Origin: Paraburkholderia sp. Ac-20340
Lineage (GTDB): Bacteria; Pseudomonadota; Gammaproteobacteria; Burkholderiales; Burkholderiaceae
Direction: 5' to 3'
Length of the DNA: 64,000 nucleotides
NCBI RefSeq assembly: GCF_017104965.1
Contig: NZ_JAAGPR010000024.1
Coordinates: 60,308-124,307, forward strand
Below are positions 8,707 to 16,408 of the stretch, piece by piece (the stretch's first letter is position 1; every line of letters starts with the position of its first letter). A model generated the notes under the pieces. The model did no database searches. It had not been told where the DNA came from and saw nothing but the letters and a program-made list of their open reading frames with translations. The position numbers were made by a program, and so were the translations under genes.

Positions 8707-8935
8707 GAGACTGGTTCTGTAAAGGTGGCACGTCGAAGGTTGCGTTGGGATCGAGAGTGATGGCAACACAGGTCGGACCGTGGTCTGCAAAACCTGAATG
8801 GCTCCAAGAGCTACGAGCTCGTGAGAGAAATGAGGCGCGGATCAGCGGATTCCATAGTGGCCCGCAGCGGAACAACCGACTGCAACAAGGCCGGATATAA
8901 AGCTGCGACCGTTCCTGTCACGTCAGAGTTCGAAA
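8707..8935 (+). ncRNA. Candidate bridge-RNA region of the IS110/IS1111 element
   Basis: A non-coding stretch follows the transposase, where IS1111-group elements are expected to encode their ncRNA. It contains GGCTCCAAGAGCTACGAGCT and GTGAGAGAAATG at 8800-8835. This resembles the element's left side (GGCTCCAACTCTTGAGAGA at 7545), as would be expected if the RNA carried element-end or target-matching guides. A 13-of-14 inverted match also links 7597-7610 and 8732-8744. Exact RNA and element ends are not resolved. Confidence 0.35.
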
Positions 8936-8971
8936 TCCCTTGCAAACGGGAGACGTCCATATAATGGAGCC

Positions 8972-9298
8972 ATGAACAAGAAGGCAACCAAGTTTTCCCC
9001 GGAAGTCCGCGAGCGCGCAGTGCGTCTGGTGCGCGAGCAACGTAGCGAACATCCGTCGATGTGGGCGGCGGTCGAATCGATTGCACCGATGATCGGCTGT
9101 ACGCCGCAGACGCTGCACGAATGGGTCAAGCGTGACCAGGTTGACCAGGGTGAGCGTGATGGCTTGAGCCCCGACGAACGCGAACGGCTGAAGGCCCTGG
9201 AGCGCGAGGTCAAGGAATTGCGTCGTGCCAACGAGATTCTCAAGGTCGCGAGCGCGTTTTTCGCCCAGGCGGAGCTCGACCGCCGTTTCAAGTCCTGA
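8972..9298 (+). CDS. IS3-family OrfA
   Basis: A 108-residue protein with helix-turn-helix (KKATKFSPEVRERAVRLV, IGCTPQTLHEWVKRDQ) and a C-terminal leucine-rich coiled coil (KALEREVKELRRANEILK). It supplies DNA binding for the OrfAB transposase. A run of T residues in GCGTTTTTCGCC around 9256-9261 allows a -1 shift into the orfB frame, as in other IS3 elements. It ends with TGA at 9296-9298. Confidence 0.93.
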   Translation: MNKKATKFSPEVRERAVRLVREQRSEHPSMWAAVESIAPMIGCTPQTLHEWVKRDQVDQGERDGLSPDERERLKALEREVKELRRANEILKVASAFFAQAELDRRFKS

Positions 9299-9354
9299 AG
9301 GCCTTCGTCGATCAGTATCGCGACACCTTTGGGGTCGAGCCGATCTGCAAGGTC

Positions 9355-10209
9355 TTGCGGATTGCCCCGTCGGGCTACCGACGCCATGCGGCACAGCTTC
9401 GCGATCCGTCCAGACGCTGCGCCCGCGCGAAACGAGATGAGATTCTGCAACCCGAGATCAGGCGTGTCTGGCAGGCCAACATGCAGGTCTATGGTGTGCC
9501 GAAGGTCTGGAAGCAGATGAACCGCGAGGGCATTGTGGTCGCGCGCTGCACGGTCGGTCGGCTGATGAAGCTGCAAGGTCTGCGTGGTGCGGTTCGCGGC
9601 AAGCGCATTCGCACCACGATTGCCGACAAAAGCGCACCGCGTCCGCTGGACCGAGTCAACCGGCAATTCAAGGCGCAGCGGCCGAATCAGCTCTGGGTTT
9701 CGGACTTCACGTACGTTTCGACATGGCAAGGCTGGCTTTACGTGGCGTTCGTGATCGACGTGTTTGCTCGCCGTATCGTTGGCTGGCGAGTCAGTTCGTC
9801 GATGACCACGGACTTCGTTCTGGACGCACTTGAACAGGCGCTGTATGCGCGGCAACCAGGCGAGAACGGGACATTGATACACCATTCCGACAGGGGGTCC
9901 CAATACGTCAGCATTCGCTACAGCGAACGTCTGGCCGAAGCGGGCATCGAGCCTTCGGTCGGCAGCCGTGGCGATAGCTATGACAACGCGCTGGCTGAAA
10001 CGATTAACGGCCTGTACAAGACGGAACTGATTCATCGGCGCGCCCCGTGGAAAACGAAGGAATCCGTCGAACTGGCAACGCTGCAATGGGTGGCCTGGTT
10101 CAATCATCATCGACTGATGGAACCGCTCGGCTATATCCCGCCCGCTGAAGCTGAGGCAAACTACTACAGGCAACTCAGAAATACTGCCGATGCGCCTGCT
10201 TTAACTTAA
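9355..10209 (+). CDS. IS3-family OrfB transposase (DDE)
   Basis: The retroviral-integrase-type catalytic part of the IS3 transposase. The open frame extends upstream of the nominal TTG to beyond 9241 and reads DQYRDTFGVEPICKVLRIAPSGY, so the real product is an OrfAB fusion made by -1 frameshifting. The DDE residues lie in LWVSDFTYVSTW, LIHHSDRGSQYVS and NALAETINGLYKTE. The C terminus WFNHHRLMEPLGYIPPAEAE is typical. Intact. Confidence 0.93.
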   Translation: MRIAPSGYRRHAAQLRDPSRRCARAKRDEILQPEIRRVWQANMQVYGVPKVWKQMNREGIVVARCTVGRLMKLQGLRGAVRGKRIRTTIADKSAPRPLDRVNRQFKAQRPNQLWVSDFTYVSTWQGWLYVAFVIDVFARRIVGWRVSSSMTTDFVLDALEQALYARQPGENGTLIHHSDRGSQYVSIRYSERLAEAGIEPSVGSRGDSYDNALAETINGLYKTELIHRRAPWKTKESVELATLQWVAWFNHHRLMEPLGYIPPAEAEANYYRQLRNTADAPALT

Positions 10210-10246
10210 ACCCAATAGCCTCCACGATTCCCGGCTCGGTTCATGG

Positions 10247-10604
10247 CTAGAAATCGTCCAGCAGCTTGGAGACGTACCCGTGCATGCCATTGTGCACAAC
10301 GTTGTACTCCAGGTTGGAAGCATCGAGCTTCAGATAGTCGGCCCAAAATTTCAGCGTCCGGTCAGCCTGATCGACCGAGGTAATGAAGGGCGTACCCAGC
10401 GCTTCCTGCTCCTGCGGCATCAGTCGGATCAGCAGCGTCTGCTCCAAAAGTCTTCCGCCACGTAGTCCGGGACGGCATCGCCGTCTTCCCGCACGTCCTC
10501 GACGGACCGATGTTGGACTGCAGACGCAGCCGGTCGTGAACGAACTTGCGGTACAGCTCCTCGGGTTGCCTGAGTGTTGCGAAGCCCTTGAACGGACTGG
10601 TCAT
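10247..10604 (-). pseudogene. Hypothetical gene broken by two frameshifts
   Basis: A plausible start at 10604 (AGAGGAAAC before ATG) gives MTSPFKGFATLRQPEELYRKF, then LRLQSN. Coding then moves to a second frame (VEDVREDGDAVPDYVAEDFW) and to a third (EQTLLIRLMPQEQEALGTPF to LLDDF, stop at 10247). Together they describe one ~118-residue protein interrupted twice. The N terminus shares the P-x-x-LYRK motif with the intact gene at 4329. The IS3 end lies 4 bp from its stop. Function unknown. Confidence 0.6.
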
Positions 10605-10943
10605 CGTAGTTTCCTCTGGGGCAGGCTGACGCATCGGCGCCTTCACTTTCGCATGCGAAAAAATCTGCCACATACGCGGGCTGATGTCCCGATCCTCAGG
10701 CCCGGGATGATTGCGGGCGCAACCGGCGATGGCGCGCCCGTTGCCCCCCCCGATCGCCAGCAGGGTAAGGGCGGCGAGGACGGTCACACCGTCACGCACC
10801 ACAGACACATCCACGTGATGGGTTGCGCCGACGTGCGCAAGTAGTGCGGGCGCGAGCAGCGAGACAAAAAAAGAGCGGCTGTGACGATGGATTTTTTCAA
10901 GCCGGATTTCCGGAAATTGGCGCGACCTCGCTTGCCCCGCCGT
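10605..10943. other. Intergenic stretch without a convincing gene
   Basis: A minus-strand frame from 10814 encodes a hydrophobic start (TVLAALTLLAIGGGNG) and reads into the pseudogene at 10604, so it may be an upstream extension or a decayed membrane segment. A run of seven A bases lies near 10865. No promoter or terminator could be fixed. Confidence 0.4.
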
Positions 10944-11582
10944 CTAGACTTGCGCCGGTCCCGAAAACGGGCCCACGATCGTGGTCCCAAGCCCCTTGGG
11001 CCCCTGATCGTCAGGGTCACCCGGCCACGCTTCCACAACGGTTCCACCCCGCGAAACCACGTACACCGCCTCGAAGACAATCGCCTCGTCCTTGAGCAGT
11101 TCGGGAATCGACCTGACGACCGGCGGCGGAGCCCAGAAGCGGTCGTGGGTCATGTACACCATGAGGATCACGCCGCTGCCGTAGCCCTTGCCATTCTTTT
11201 TCTTGATGAGATCGACAACCATCCCGGCCAACTGGCGTGCGTCCCAGACCCCCGTGGCTTCTTCGTAGCGGCCGACCTCTTGTATGGGGGCAAATTCAGC
11301 GAGTTCGAGCCACTTCGTTCCGAGTGCGGTATCAACCTTGAAGTCGATATCGTTTTCCTTCTGCGCGCACAGGTTTTCGAATTTCGTGAACCGCCTGAAG
11401 TGCGGCCGCATCCCGTGGTTATCCGTGCAGAACATCTCGGCGAAGTGTTGCTCGATATCGGCCTTTTTGGCCGGCAGCTGCTTTTGCTCGACTGAAATGC
11501 ACTGCGGGCCGCTTTGCAAGGTAACCGAAATACCGCGCGGCTTCTTGCGTTCTCGTTCAGGTTGATTCACCCCGTTCCCCAT
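10944..11582 (-). CDS. Hypothetical protein
   Basis: 212 residues if started at ATG 11582; the open frame runs to 11774 but that extension is Arg/Cys-rich and unlike coding sequence. The protein begins MGNGVNQPERERKKPRGISV and contains a conserved-looking core: NDIDFKVDTALGTKWLELAEF, then ARQLAGMVVDLIKKKN, YGSGVILMVYMTHDRFW and ELLKDEAIVFEAVYVV. The alternating hydrophobic strands and acidic residues could fit an alpha/beta nuclease-like fold, but no motif proves it. No ribosome binding site is strong. Family not recognised. Confidence 0.55.
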   Translation of the reverse strand: MGNGVNQPERERKKPRGISVTLQSGPQCISVEQKQLPAKKADIEQHFAEMFCTDNHGMRPHFRRFTKFENLCAQKENDIDFKVDTALGTKWLELAEFAPIQEVGRYEEATGVWDARQLAGMVVDLIKKKNGKGYGSGVILMVYMTHDRFWAPPPVVRSIPELLKDEAIVFEAVYVVSRGGTVVEAWPGDPDDQGPKGLGTTIVGPFSGPAQV

Positions 11583-11789
11583 AAGTTGTGTGGTCAGTGT
11601 TTCAGCGTGGAAAGAATATACCGTTCCCCGTTTTAAATGGGACTTAAAGCCCTGACAACGGTTGAACGCAACGGACCGGGATCGACGGTCGGCTCTTGCC
11701 GCAGTGGTCGTCAACCGGCATCTGCAGATCACCTCAAGCATCATGATGCGCCGCGGGTGCCGGCATAACGTCACAGCATTCCAGCGCGG

Positions 11790-12539
11790 CTAGAACGTGG
11801 TGGCTGCGTGCAGCGCCCCACCAAGGTGCTGCACGTCGGTGCCCGCCGGACAGGCGCCGCTCGGGGGCATGACCGGCTCACGGGAATCGCTGATGCACAG
11901 GCCCAGCGTGACGCCATCGGGCAGCGTCACCTTGCGCAGCTGACCATACGGCAATTCTGCCGTGCGCTCCACCCGTTCGACATGGGTAGACATCACCGGG
12001 ACCCCAGCCGGCACTGACAGGGTCGTGGTCATCGGGGACACCGGCAGGCCGTTTGTCAGGGTCTGGCTCGCGCCCACGTTGTACTCGGCCTGAAGCGTCA
12101 CTTTGGCGCTGGTCGCGCCCGCCTGCAGCAGCGTCACGCGGGCCACCGGTTTCGCGATCCCGTGACGGCAGCCGCCCGTGCCTGCATCGCACGCGTGCAC
12201 CGCGAAGAGATCCGGGACCACCTGCCAGTAAAGACCGGTCGCAATTTTCTGGGTGACCAGTCCACCCAGCACTGGTTCGCCCGGCGTCGCGTCAGCCGAT
12301 CCCGCGGAAGCGTCGACCAGTGTGGCCCATACCTGCGGCTGGGCGGCATGTGGCTGCAGGGACGAGCAGGCCGCGAGCGCACTTACCGCCAATGCGACCA
12401 GCGAAGCACGGGCGATCGGGCGACGGCGCTTGGGCCCGGGTGACGCCACGTCCGCGCCGACGGGTTCAACGACGAGGTTATCGACGGGATGCGCGGACGC
12501 GCGGTGATGGAGGTGACGTACCGTGTGTTGCGATGCCAT
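11790..12539 (-). CDS. Predicted outer-membrane lipoprotein
   Basis: About 249 residues. An Arg-rich stretch and hydrophobic segment (RRRPIARASLVALAVSALAAC) form a type II signal peptide with lipobox LAAC followed by SS, so mature Cys acylation is predicted. Because the signal lies ~50 residues in, the true start may be an internal GTG. The mature part is Thr/Val-rich with several Cys (HACDAGTGGC, LCISDS, GACPAG) suggesting disulphides. No family recognised. It lies between two other minus-strand hypothetical genes. Confidence 0.6.
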   Translation of the reverse strand: MASQHTVRHLHHRASAHPVDNLVVEPVGADVASPGPKRRRPIARASLVALAVSALAACSSLQPHAAQPQVWATLVDASAGSADATPGEPVLGGLVTQKIATGLYWQVVPDLFAVHACDAGTGGCRHGIAKPVARVTLLQAGATSAKVTLQAEYNVGASQTLTNGLPVSPMTTTLSVPAGVPVMSTHVERVERTAELPYGQLRKVTLPDGVTLGLCISDSREPVMPPSGACPAGTDVQHLGGALHAATTF

Positions 12540-12784
12540 AGACAGGCAGCTCCTGTTTGCGTGAAGGACCACCATGCGTGAGCACGGCGGGCTACTGTCG
12601 TCCGAAGAAGTGAAAGCTGATCCAATCCGGAAGTGAAATTTGTACCGGCCCTAAAAACGACCCGGATCCGCAGCTCAGAAACCTGCCGCAGTTACTCGCA
12701 TCCTTGATCCAGTTCGCCCCGGGCGGGCGCAGCACGTCCGGCCGGCTTCCTTGGCCTACCCCGTCCGCACCCCAGGATGAACGG

Positions 12785-13129
12785 CTAGAAGAAAAGTCCC
12801 TGCTGTCGCTCATCCCGTTGGGGCGGCAGCGAGACCTTCGCGCGGCGTGCGGTACGACGGCGCGCGAGACGGCGCACGTGCGCCACGAGCTCGGCGCGGA
12901 CGCCCTCCGCGACCAGCACCAGTGAATACAGCTGCAGACCGCCGGACCCGGCTTCAGGTCGCGCCCGCAACGACATGCGCAGGGCCAGGCGCCGCGCGCG
13001 ATCAAGCAGCTGCGCGCGGCTCATCCCCGGCCAGCACGCGGCGACCAATGCCACGACCGGTGGCGGAAGCGATTCGGGGGCGCAGCCGGGGGGCAGCGCA
13101 AGGGCAACGAGTTCGAAGCGGACGGCCAT
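12785..13129 (-). CDS. Hypothetical protein, Arg-rich C terminus
   Basis: A 114-residue frame beginning MAVRFELVALALPPGCAPE, with a helical middle (SRAQLLDRARRLALRMSLR) and a very basic segment (RRLARRRTARRAKVSLPPQR). High GC3 fits local coding use. There is no recognised family and no strong ribosome binding site, so it may be a small regulatory protein or a chance frame. Confidence 0.4.
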   Translation of the reverse strand: MAVRFELVALALPPGCAPESLPPPVVALVAACWPGMSRAQLLDRARRLALRMSLRARPEAGSGGLQLYSLVLVAEGVRAELVAHVRRLARRRTARRAKVSLPPQRDERQQGLFF

Positions 13130-13444
13130 GTCGTAGGGAAATGCTGTCTGACCGGCAGGGAATACCGGGCGACCTGCCCCATCTTGGCGCAAATCGCGCT
13201 GCGCTGCAAACCCCTTCCGCAGGCTTCATCGCTCTATGCACCCACTGTTTCAGAAGCTACCAGAGAACCGAAGGGCACCAGACTTCATGATCGAGGCCTC
13301 ATCTCTCATCCTGTCAACAAAGCGAAATCCGTGGTCTTCACGGACGCGGGATTGCGGGAATCCGAACGTCTTTTTAAGCAGTATTTCGTTGACAGCTGCA
13401 GAAGACCGGATCGATAGACACAAGTTTGCTTGCCGTTTAGACAC

Positions 13445-13502
13445 AACATTCCTTGCGTGAATGTTCACGTTTTTTCCAAAAACGTGTGGCACGATCGTGC
13501 CA
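13445..13502. repeat. Three adjacent perfect inverted repeats upstream of a tyrosine recombinase
   Basis: AACATTC/GAATGTT with a 7-base spacer (13445-13465) is followed immediately by CACGTTTTT/AAAAACGTG with spacer TCC (13466-13486). The 16-bp palindrome TGGCACGATCGTGCCA (13487-13502) comes next. They end 54 bp before the recombinase start and could be recombination core sites or operators for that gene. Confidence 0.75.
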
Positions 13503-13556
13503 TTAAGATAATCCTTCTTATCAATATGGCATGATTTCTGAGATAAACTACGATGC

Positions 13557-15284
13557 ATGAAAACGCGTCACACTGCCCTGCCCGCCCCAGACGATCCTGT
13601 TTCTTCTGAAACGGCTGGCTTCCCTGATGCCGCCGAACTCGCCGCGCTGCGCGCGTGGTACGCCGGTGTCGCCGTGCGGCCCGCGGTCGAGCGCTACCTG
13701 CCTTCGGCGCTGGGTGATGGCAGATCCGCGCGTGGCGTGCTCGGGCGCATCCGCAGGCGGCTGGTGGCACTCGCGCGTACCGTCAACCGCGAGGATCTGG
13801 CCACCCTGCTCGACCACCCCGCGGGTACGCGCGCACAGCACGCGAAAGCTGCCGCCCTGGCCATCGACTTTCTGCGCACCGCCCGCCCGCGCGAGCCGCA
13901 GATCGCCGACGACATCGCGCAGTGGTTCGCGCCGCGTGCCGTGCGCGTGCTGCAGGCCTACGGCATCACCACACTTGCGGATCTGACCGTGCGCATTCCG
14001 CGGCGCCGCCAGTGGTGGAAGGCCGTGCCTGGGCTGGGCGCGGCGAGCGCCCGCGCCATCCAGACGTTCTTCGCCGCGTGGCCGGCGCTCACCGAGAAAG
14101 CGCGTGCGCTGATCGTTGCGAGCCGGCACAGTCCCGTCGTGCCGTGGGAATCGATCAGCCTGCCGCACGAAGTGGATGGCTCCGCGGGCACCTTCCGCGC
14201 GCCCGCCGCTACCTGCACGCTTGATGCGACCAACGACTATCAGGCCGTCCAGACCTGGCTCGCCCTGCACGAGTCACCTGCGACGCAACGCACCTACCGC
14301 AAGGAAGCCGAGCGGCTGATCCTGTGGGCCATCGTCGAGCGCGGCCGGGCGCTGTCGTCACTCACGACTGAGGACGCCATCGCCTACCGGGCTTTCCTGC
14401 GTCATCCCTCACCCCGCACCCGCTGGGTCGGCCCGGTACGCCCCCGAACCTCGCCCGACTGGCGCCCGTTCAACGGAAGCCTTTCAGCGCGCTCGGTCGC
14501 GCACGCCCTGTCGATCCTCGGCGCCCTGTTCCGCTGGCTGATCGAGCAGCGCTATGTGCTGGCCAATCCGTTTGCAGGCGTCAAGGTGCGCGAGGCGACG
14601 GGATCAAATGTCCTCGATGTCTCCCATGCCTTCAGCGAAGGCGAATGGGCGCTTGTCCGCACGATTGCGGATGGCCTGGAATGGTCTTCCCAGGGGGCGC
14701 AACGCTGGTCGCCAGCGGCCGCGCAGCGGTTGCGCTTTCTGCTGGACTTCGGCTACGCGACGGGACTGCGCGCGAGCGAACTCGTCGGCGCCACGCTCGG
14801 CCATATTGAGACCGATCCACGCGGCGACTACTGGCTGAGGGTCATGGGCAAGGGAAAGAAACTGGCGCGCGTAGCGCTGCCGCCGCTCGCCTGGGACGCA
14901 CTCGCGCGCTATCTGGCCGAGCGCGGGCTGCCGGTCACGCAGCAGCACTGGCGGCCGGAAACGCCGGTCATCGGCAGCCTCGAGGCGGACAGCGACACCG
15001 CGATCAGCAGCGTGCGTCTGTGGGTGGTGATGCGCCGCTTCTTCCTGCAGGCCGCAAAGGCAATTGAGGCCGATCACGCACCCCTTGCCGAAAAACTGCG
15101 CCGTGCCAGTCCCCACTGGATGCGGCACACCCACGCGACGCATGCGCTCGGGCGGGGCGCGGAACTGACGACCGTCCGCGACAACCTGCGGCACGCCTCG
15201 GTCTCAACCACATCGATTTACCTGCACAGCGATGAGGTGAAGCGGGCCCGGCAGATCGGCGACGCCTTCTCTGGCCGAAAGTAA
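13557..15284 (+). CDS. Tyrosine recombinase with N-terminal DUF3701-type region
   Basis: A 575-residue site-specific recombinase. The first ~190 residues carry a DUF3701-like segment (RVLQAYGITTLADL, RRRQWWKAVPGLGAASARAI, a helix-hairpin-helix-like loop). A SAM-like core-binding domain follows (residues ~225-340). The catalytic domain has Arg in YATGLRASEL, Lys in MGKGKKLARVALP, HWMRHTHATH, LRHASVSTTSIY with the nucleophilic Tyr. It is full length. A paralogue lies at 30592. These proteins are common on Burkholderia mobile DNA. The inverted repeats just upstream are candidate targets. Confidence 0.92.
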   Translation: MKTRHTALPAPDDPVSSETAGFPDAAELAALRAWYAGVAVRPAVERYLPSALGDGRSARGVLGRIRRRLVALARTVNREDLATLLDHPAGTRAQHAKAAALAIDFLRTARPREPQIADDIAQWFAPRAVRVLQAYGITTLADLTVRIPRRRQWWKAVPGLGAASARAIQTFFAAWPALTEKARALIVASRHSPVVPWESISLPHEVDGSAGTFRAPAATCTLDATNDYQAVQTWLALHESPATQRTYRKEAERLILWAIVERGRALSSLTTEDAIAYRAFLRHPSPRTRWVGPVRPRTSPDWRPFNGSLSARSVAHALSILGALFRWLIEQRYVLANPFAGVKVREATGSNVLDVSHAFSEGEWALVRTIADGLEWSSQGAQRWSPAAAQRLRFLLDFGYATGLRASELVGATLGHIETDPRGDYWLRVMGKGKKLARVALPPLAWDALARYLAERGLPVTQQHWRPETPVIGSLEADSDTAISSVRLWVVMRRFFLQAAKAIEADHAPLAEKLRRASPHWMRHTHATHALGRGAELTTVRDNLRHASVSTTSIYLHSDEVKRARQIGDAFSGRK

Positions 15285-15374
15285 CAGTTCGTCATCCCGT
15301 TTTAGCTCACCTTTTCTTGAAAAGTGTGCGGACGCCCTCATGTCGTTTCGCACCTGATCTGACCGGACGCCGCA

Positions 15375-15839
15375 ATGCCAAACAGAAAACCCTCGCGCCG
15401 CACTCCCGGCCCCTCAAAGGCGCTGCTGCTCCCCATGGCCCGCGACAAGGCAACCGACCTGATCCTTCGTACCCGGCTTGTCCTTGAGCGCATCCGGCGA
15501 CGCGACATCGACCGCGGCGCCATCAATCATATGGCGCAGATCTGCATCCTCAGCGGATACATCGCGCGTGCAGGCCATGGCCGCATTTCCCCGGACCGGA
15601 TTGAGGAGGTCGAGCAGCACCTTGCGCAGGCACTGCTCGCCTTTAACCGGACCGGCGAAATCGACGGGTTCTCCGCAGCTCTTGTTGAGTCGCTGACGGT
15701 GGTCGTCAATGAATACGACCGCATGCTCCGCAATGTTCGTCTTGAACTCTTCGCGAAAGCCAGCGACTATCTGGACCGCCTGATCGCGCTGGCTGCGAAT
15801 GAACCCGTAACGGCGCCCGAAACTGGCATTCAACGCTGA
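15375..15839 (+). CDS. Hypothetical helical protein
   Basis: A 154-residue protein, mostly alpha-helical, starting MPNRKPSRRTPGPSK with a basic N terminus. A pattern of charged/hydrophobic helices follows (RIRRRDIDRGAINHMAQICILSGYIARAG, then VEQHLAQALLAFNRTGEIDG). It lies 90 bp downstream of the recombinase on the same strand, so it may be co-expressed. The role is not recognised; a DNA-binding accessory protein is possible. Confidence 0.65.
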   Translation: MPNRKPSRRTPGPSKALLLPMARDKATDLILRTRLVLERIRRRDIDRGAINHMAQICILSGYIARAGHGRISPDRIEEVEQHLAQALLAFNRTGEIDGFSAALVESLTVVVNEYDRMLRNVRLELFAKASDYLDRLIALAANEPVTAPETGIQR

Positions 15840-15942
15840 CGGGACAGCCGGGTTTCACAGTCTCCAAATGATCTGCTTGAGTCCAGTGGCATGCCTTTCC
15901 GGCATACTCTGTCGATTACCTTAACTGGAAGCCTCCCCACCG

Positions 15943-16380
15943 ATGAAACGTGTTTCCGTCCGGCGCTCTTCCATCCATGGCAAAGGTGTCTTTGCGCTTC
16001 AGACGCTGGCCGCTGGCGAGCGTGTTCTGGAGTACCTGGGCCTGGTGACTTCGTGGCGCGAAGCTGCGCGTCACTACGCGCACCGCGAGGCAGAGGGCCA
16101 CACGTTTCTTTTCGGGCTGTCCGATGGACGCGTGATCGATGGCGGGCGCGGCGGAAATAGCGCGCGGTGGCTCAATCATGCTTGCAGTGCAAACTGCGAA
16201 GCCGTCGAAGAAAACGGGCGGATTTTCATTGAAGTGACACAACGTATCCGCGCGGGCGAAGAGTTGTTCATCGACTACGCTCTTGAAGTACCAAACGTAC
16301 GACGTCGGAAATCGCTCGATGACTACCACTGCCGCTGCAGTGCTCCCGCATGCCGCGGCACTATGCTCGCTCACGTATGA
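15943..16380 (+). CDS. SET-domain protein (putative lysine methyltransferase)
   Basis: A compact 145-residue SET domain. It starts RRSSIHGKGVFALQTLAAGERVLEY in two parts (the N-SET strands), and has the pseudoknot motif NSARWLNHACSANCEA at residues 72-87 and the SAM/Tyr motif GEELFIDYA at 105-113. A post-SET Cys cluster (HCRCSAPACRG, 129-139) could bind zinc with Cys in the core. All main active-site elements are present, so activity on protein lysines is predicted; the substrate is unknown. Single gene, between a hypothetical gene and an IS. Confidence 0.88.
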   Translation: MKRVSVRRSSIHGKGVFALQTLAAGERVLEYLGLVTSWREAARHYAHREAEGHTFLFGLSDGRVIDGGRGGNSARWLNHACSANCEAVEENGRIFIEVTQRIRAGEELFIDYALEVPNVRRRKSLDDYHCRCSAPACRGTMLAHV

Positions 16381-16408
16381 GTCTCCGCGAACGTGTCGGT
16401 CCGAATGC

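Larger units (their letters stand above)
7521..10243 (+). mobile_element. IS3-family element interrupted by an IS110 element
   Basis: 27-bp terminal inverted repeats: 7521-7547 begins TGAACCGAGCCGGG and 10217-10243 ends CCCGGCTCGGTTCA. They match at 22 or more of 27 positions, and both carry TGGAGGCT inside. The IS3 orfA/orfB lie next to the right repeat. The left repeat is ~1.4 kb away because an IS1111-group element is inserted between it and orfA. No matching 3-4 bp target duplication is seen outside the ends (TAG versus TGG). Confidence 0.8.

Noticed and set aside
7518..10246. Target-site duplication for the IS3 element
   Set aside because: Flanking bases (TAG left, TGG right) do not match, so none was claimed.
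13250..13558. Minus-strand frame over the inverted repeats
   Set aside because: It spans the regulatory repeats and lacks coding character.
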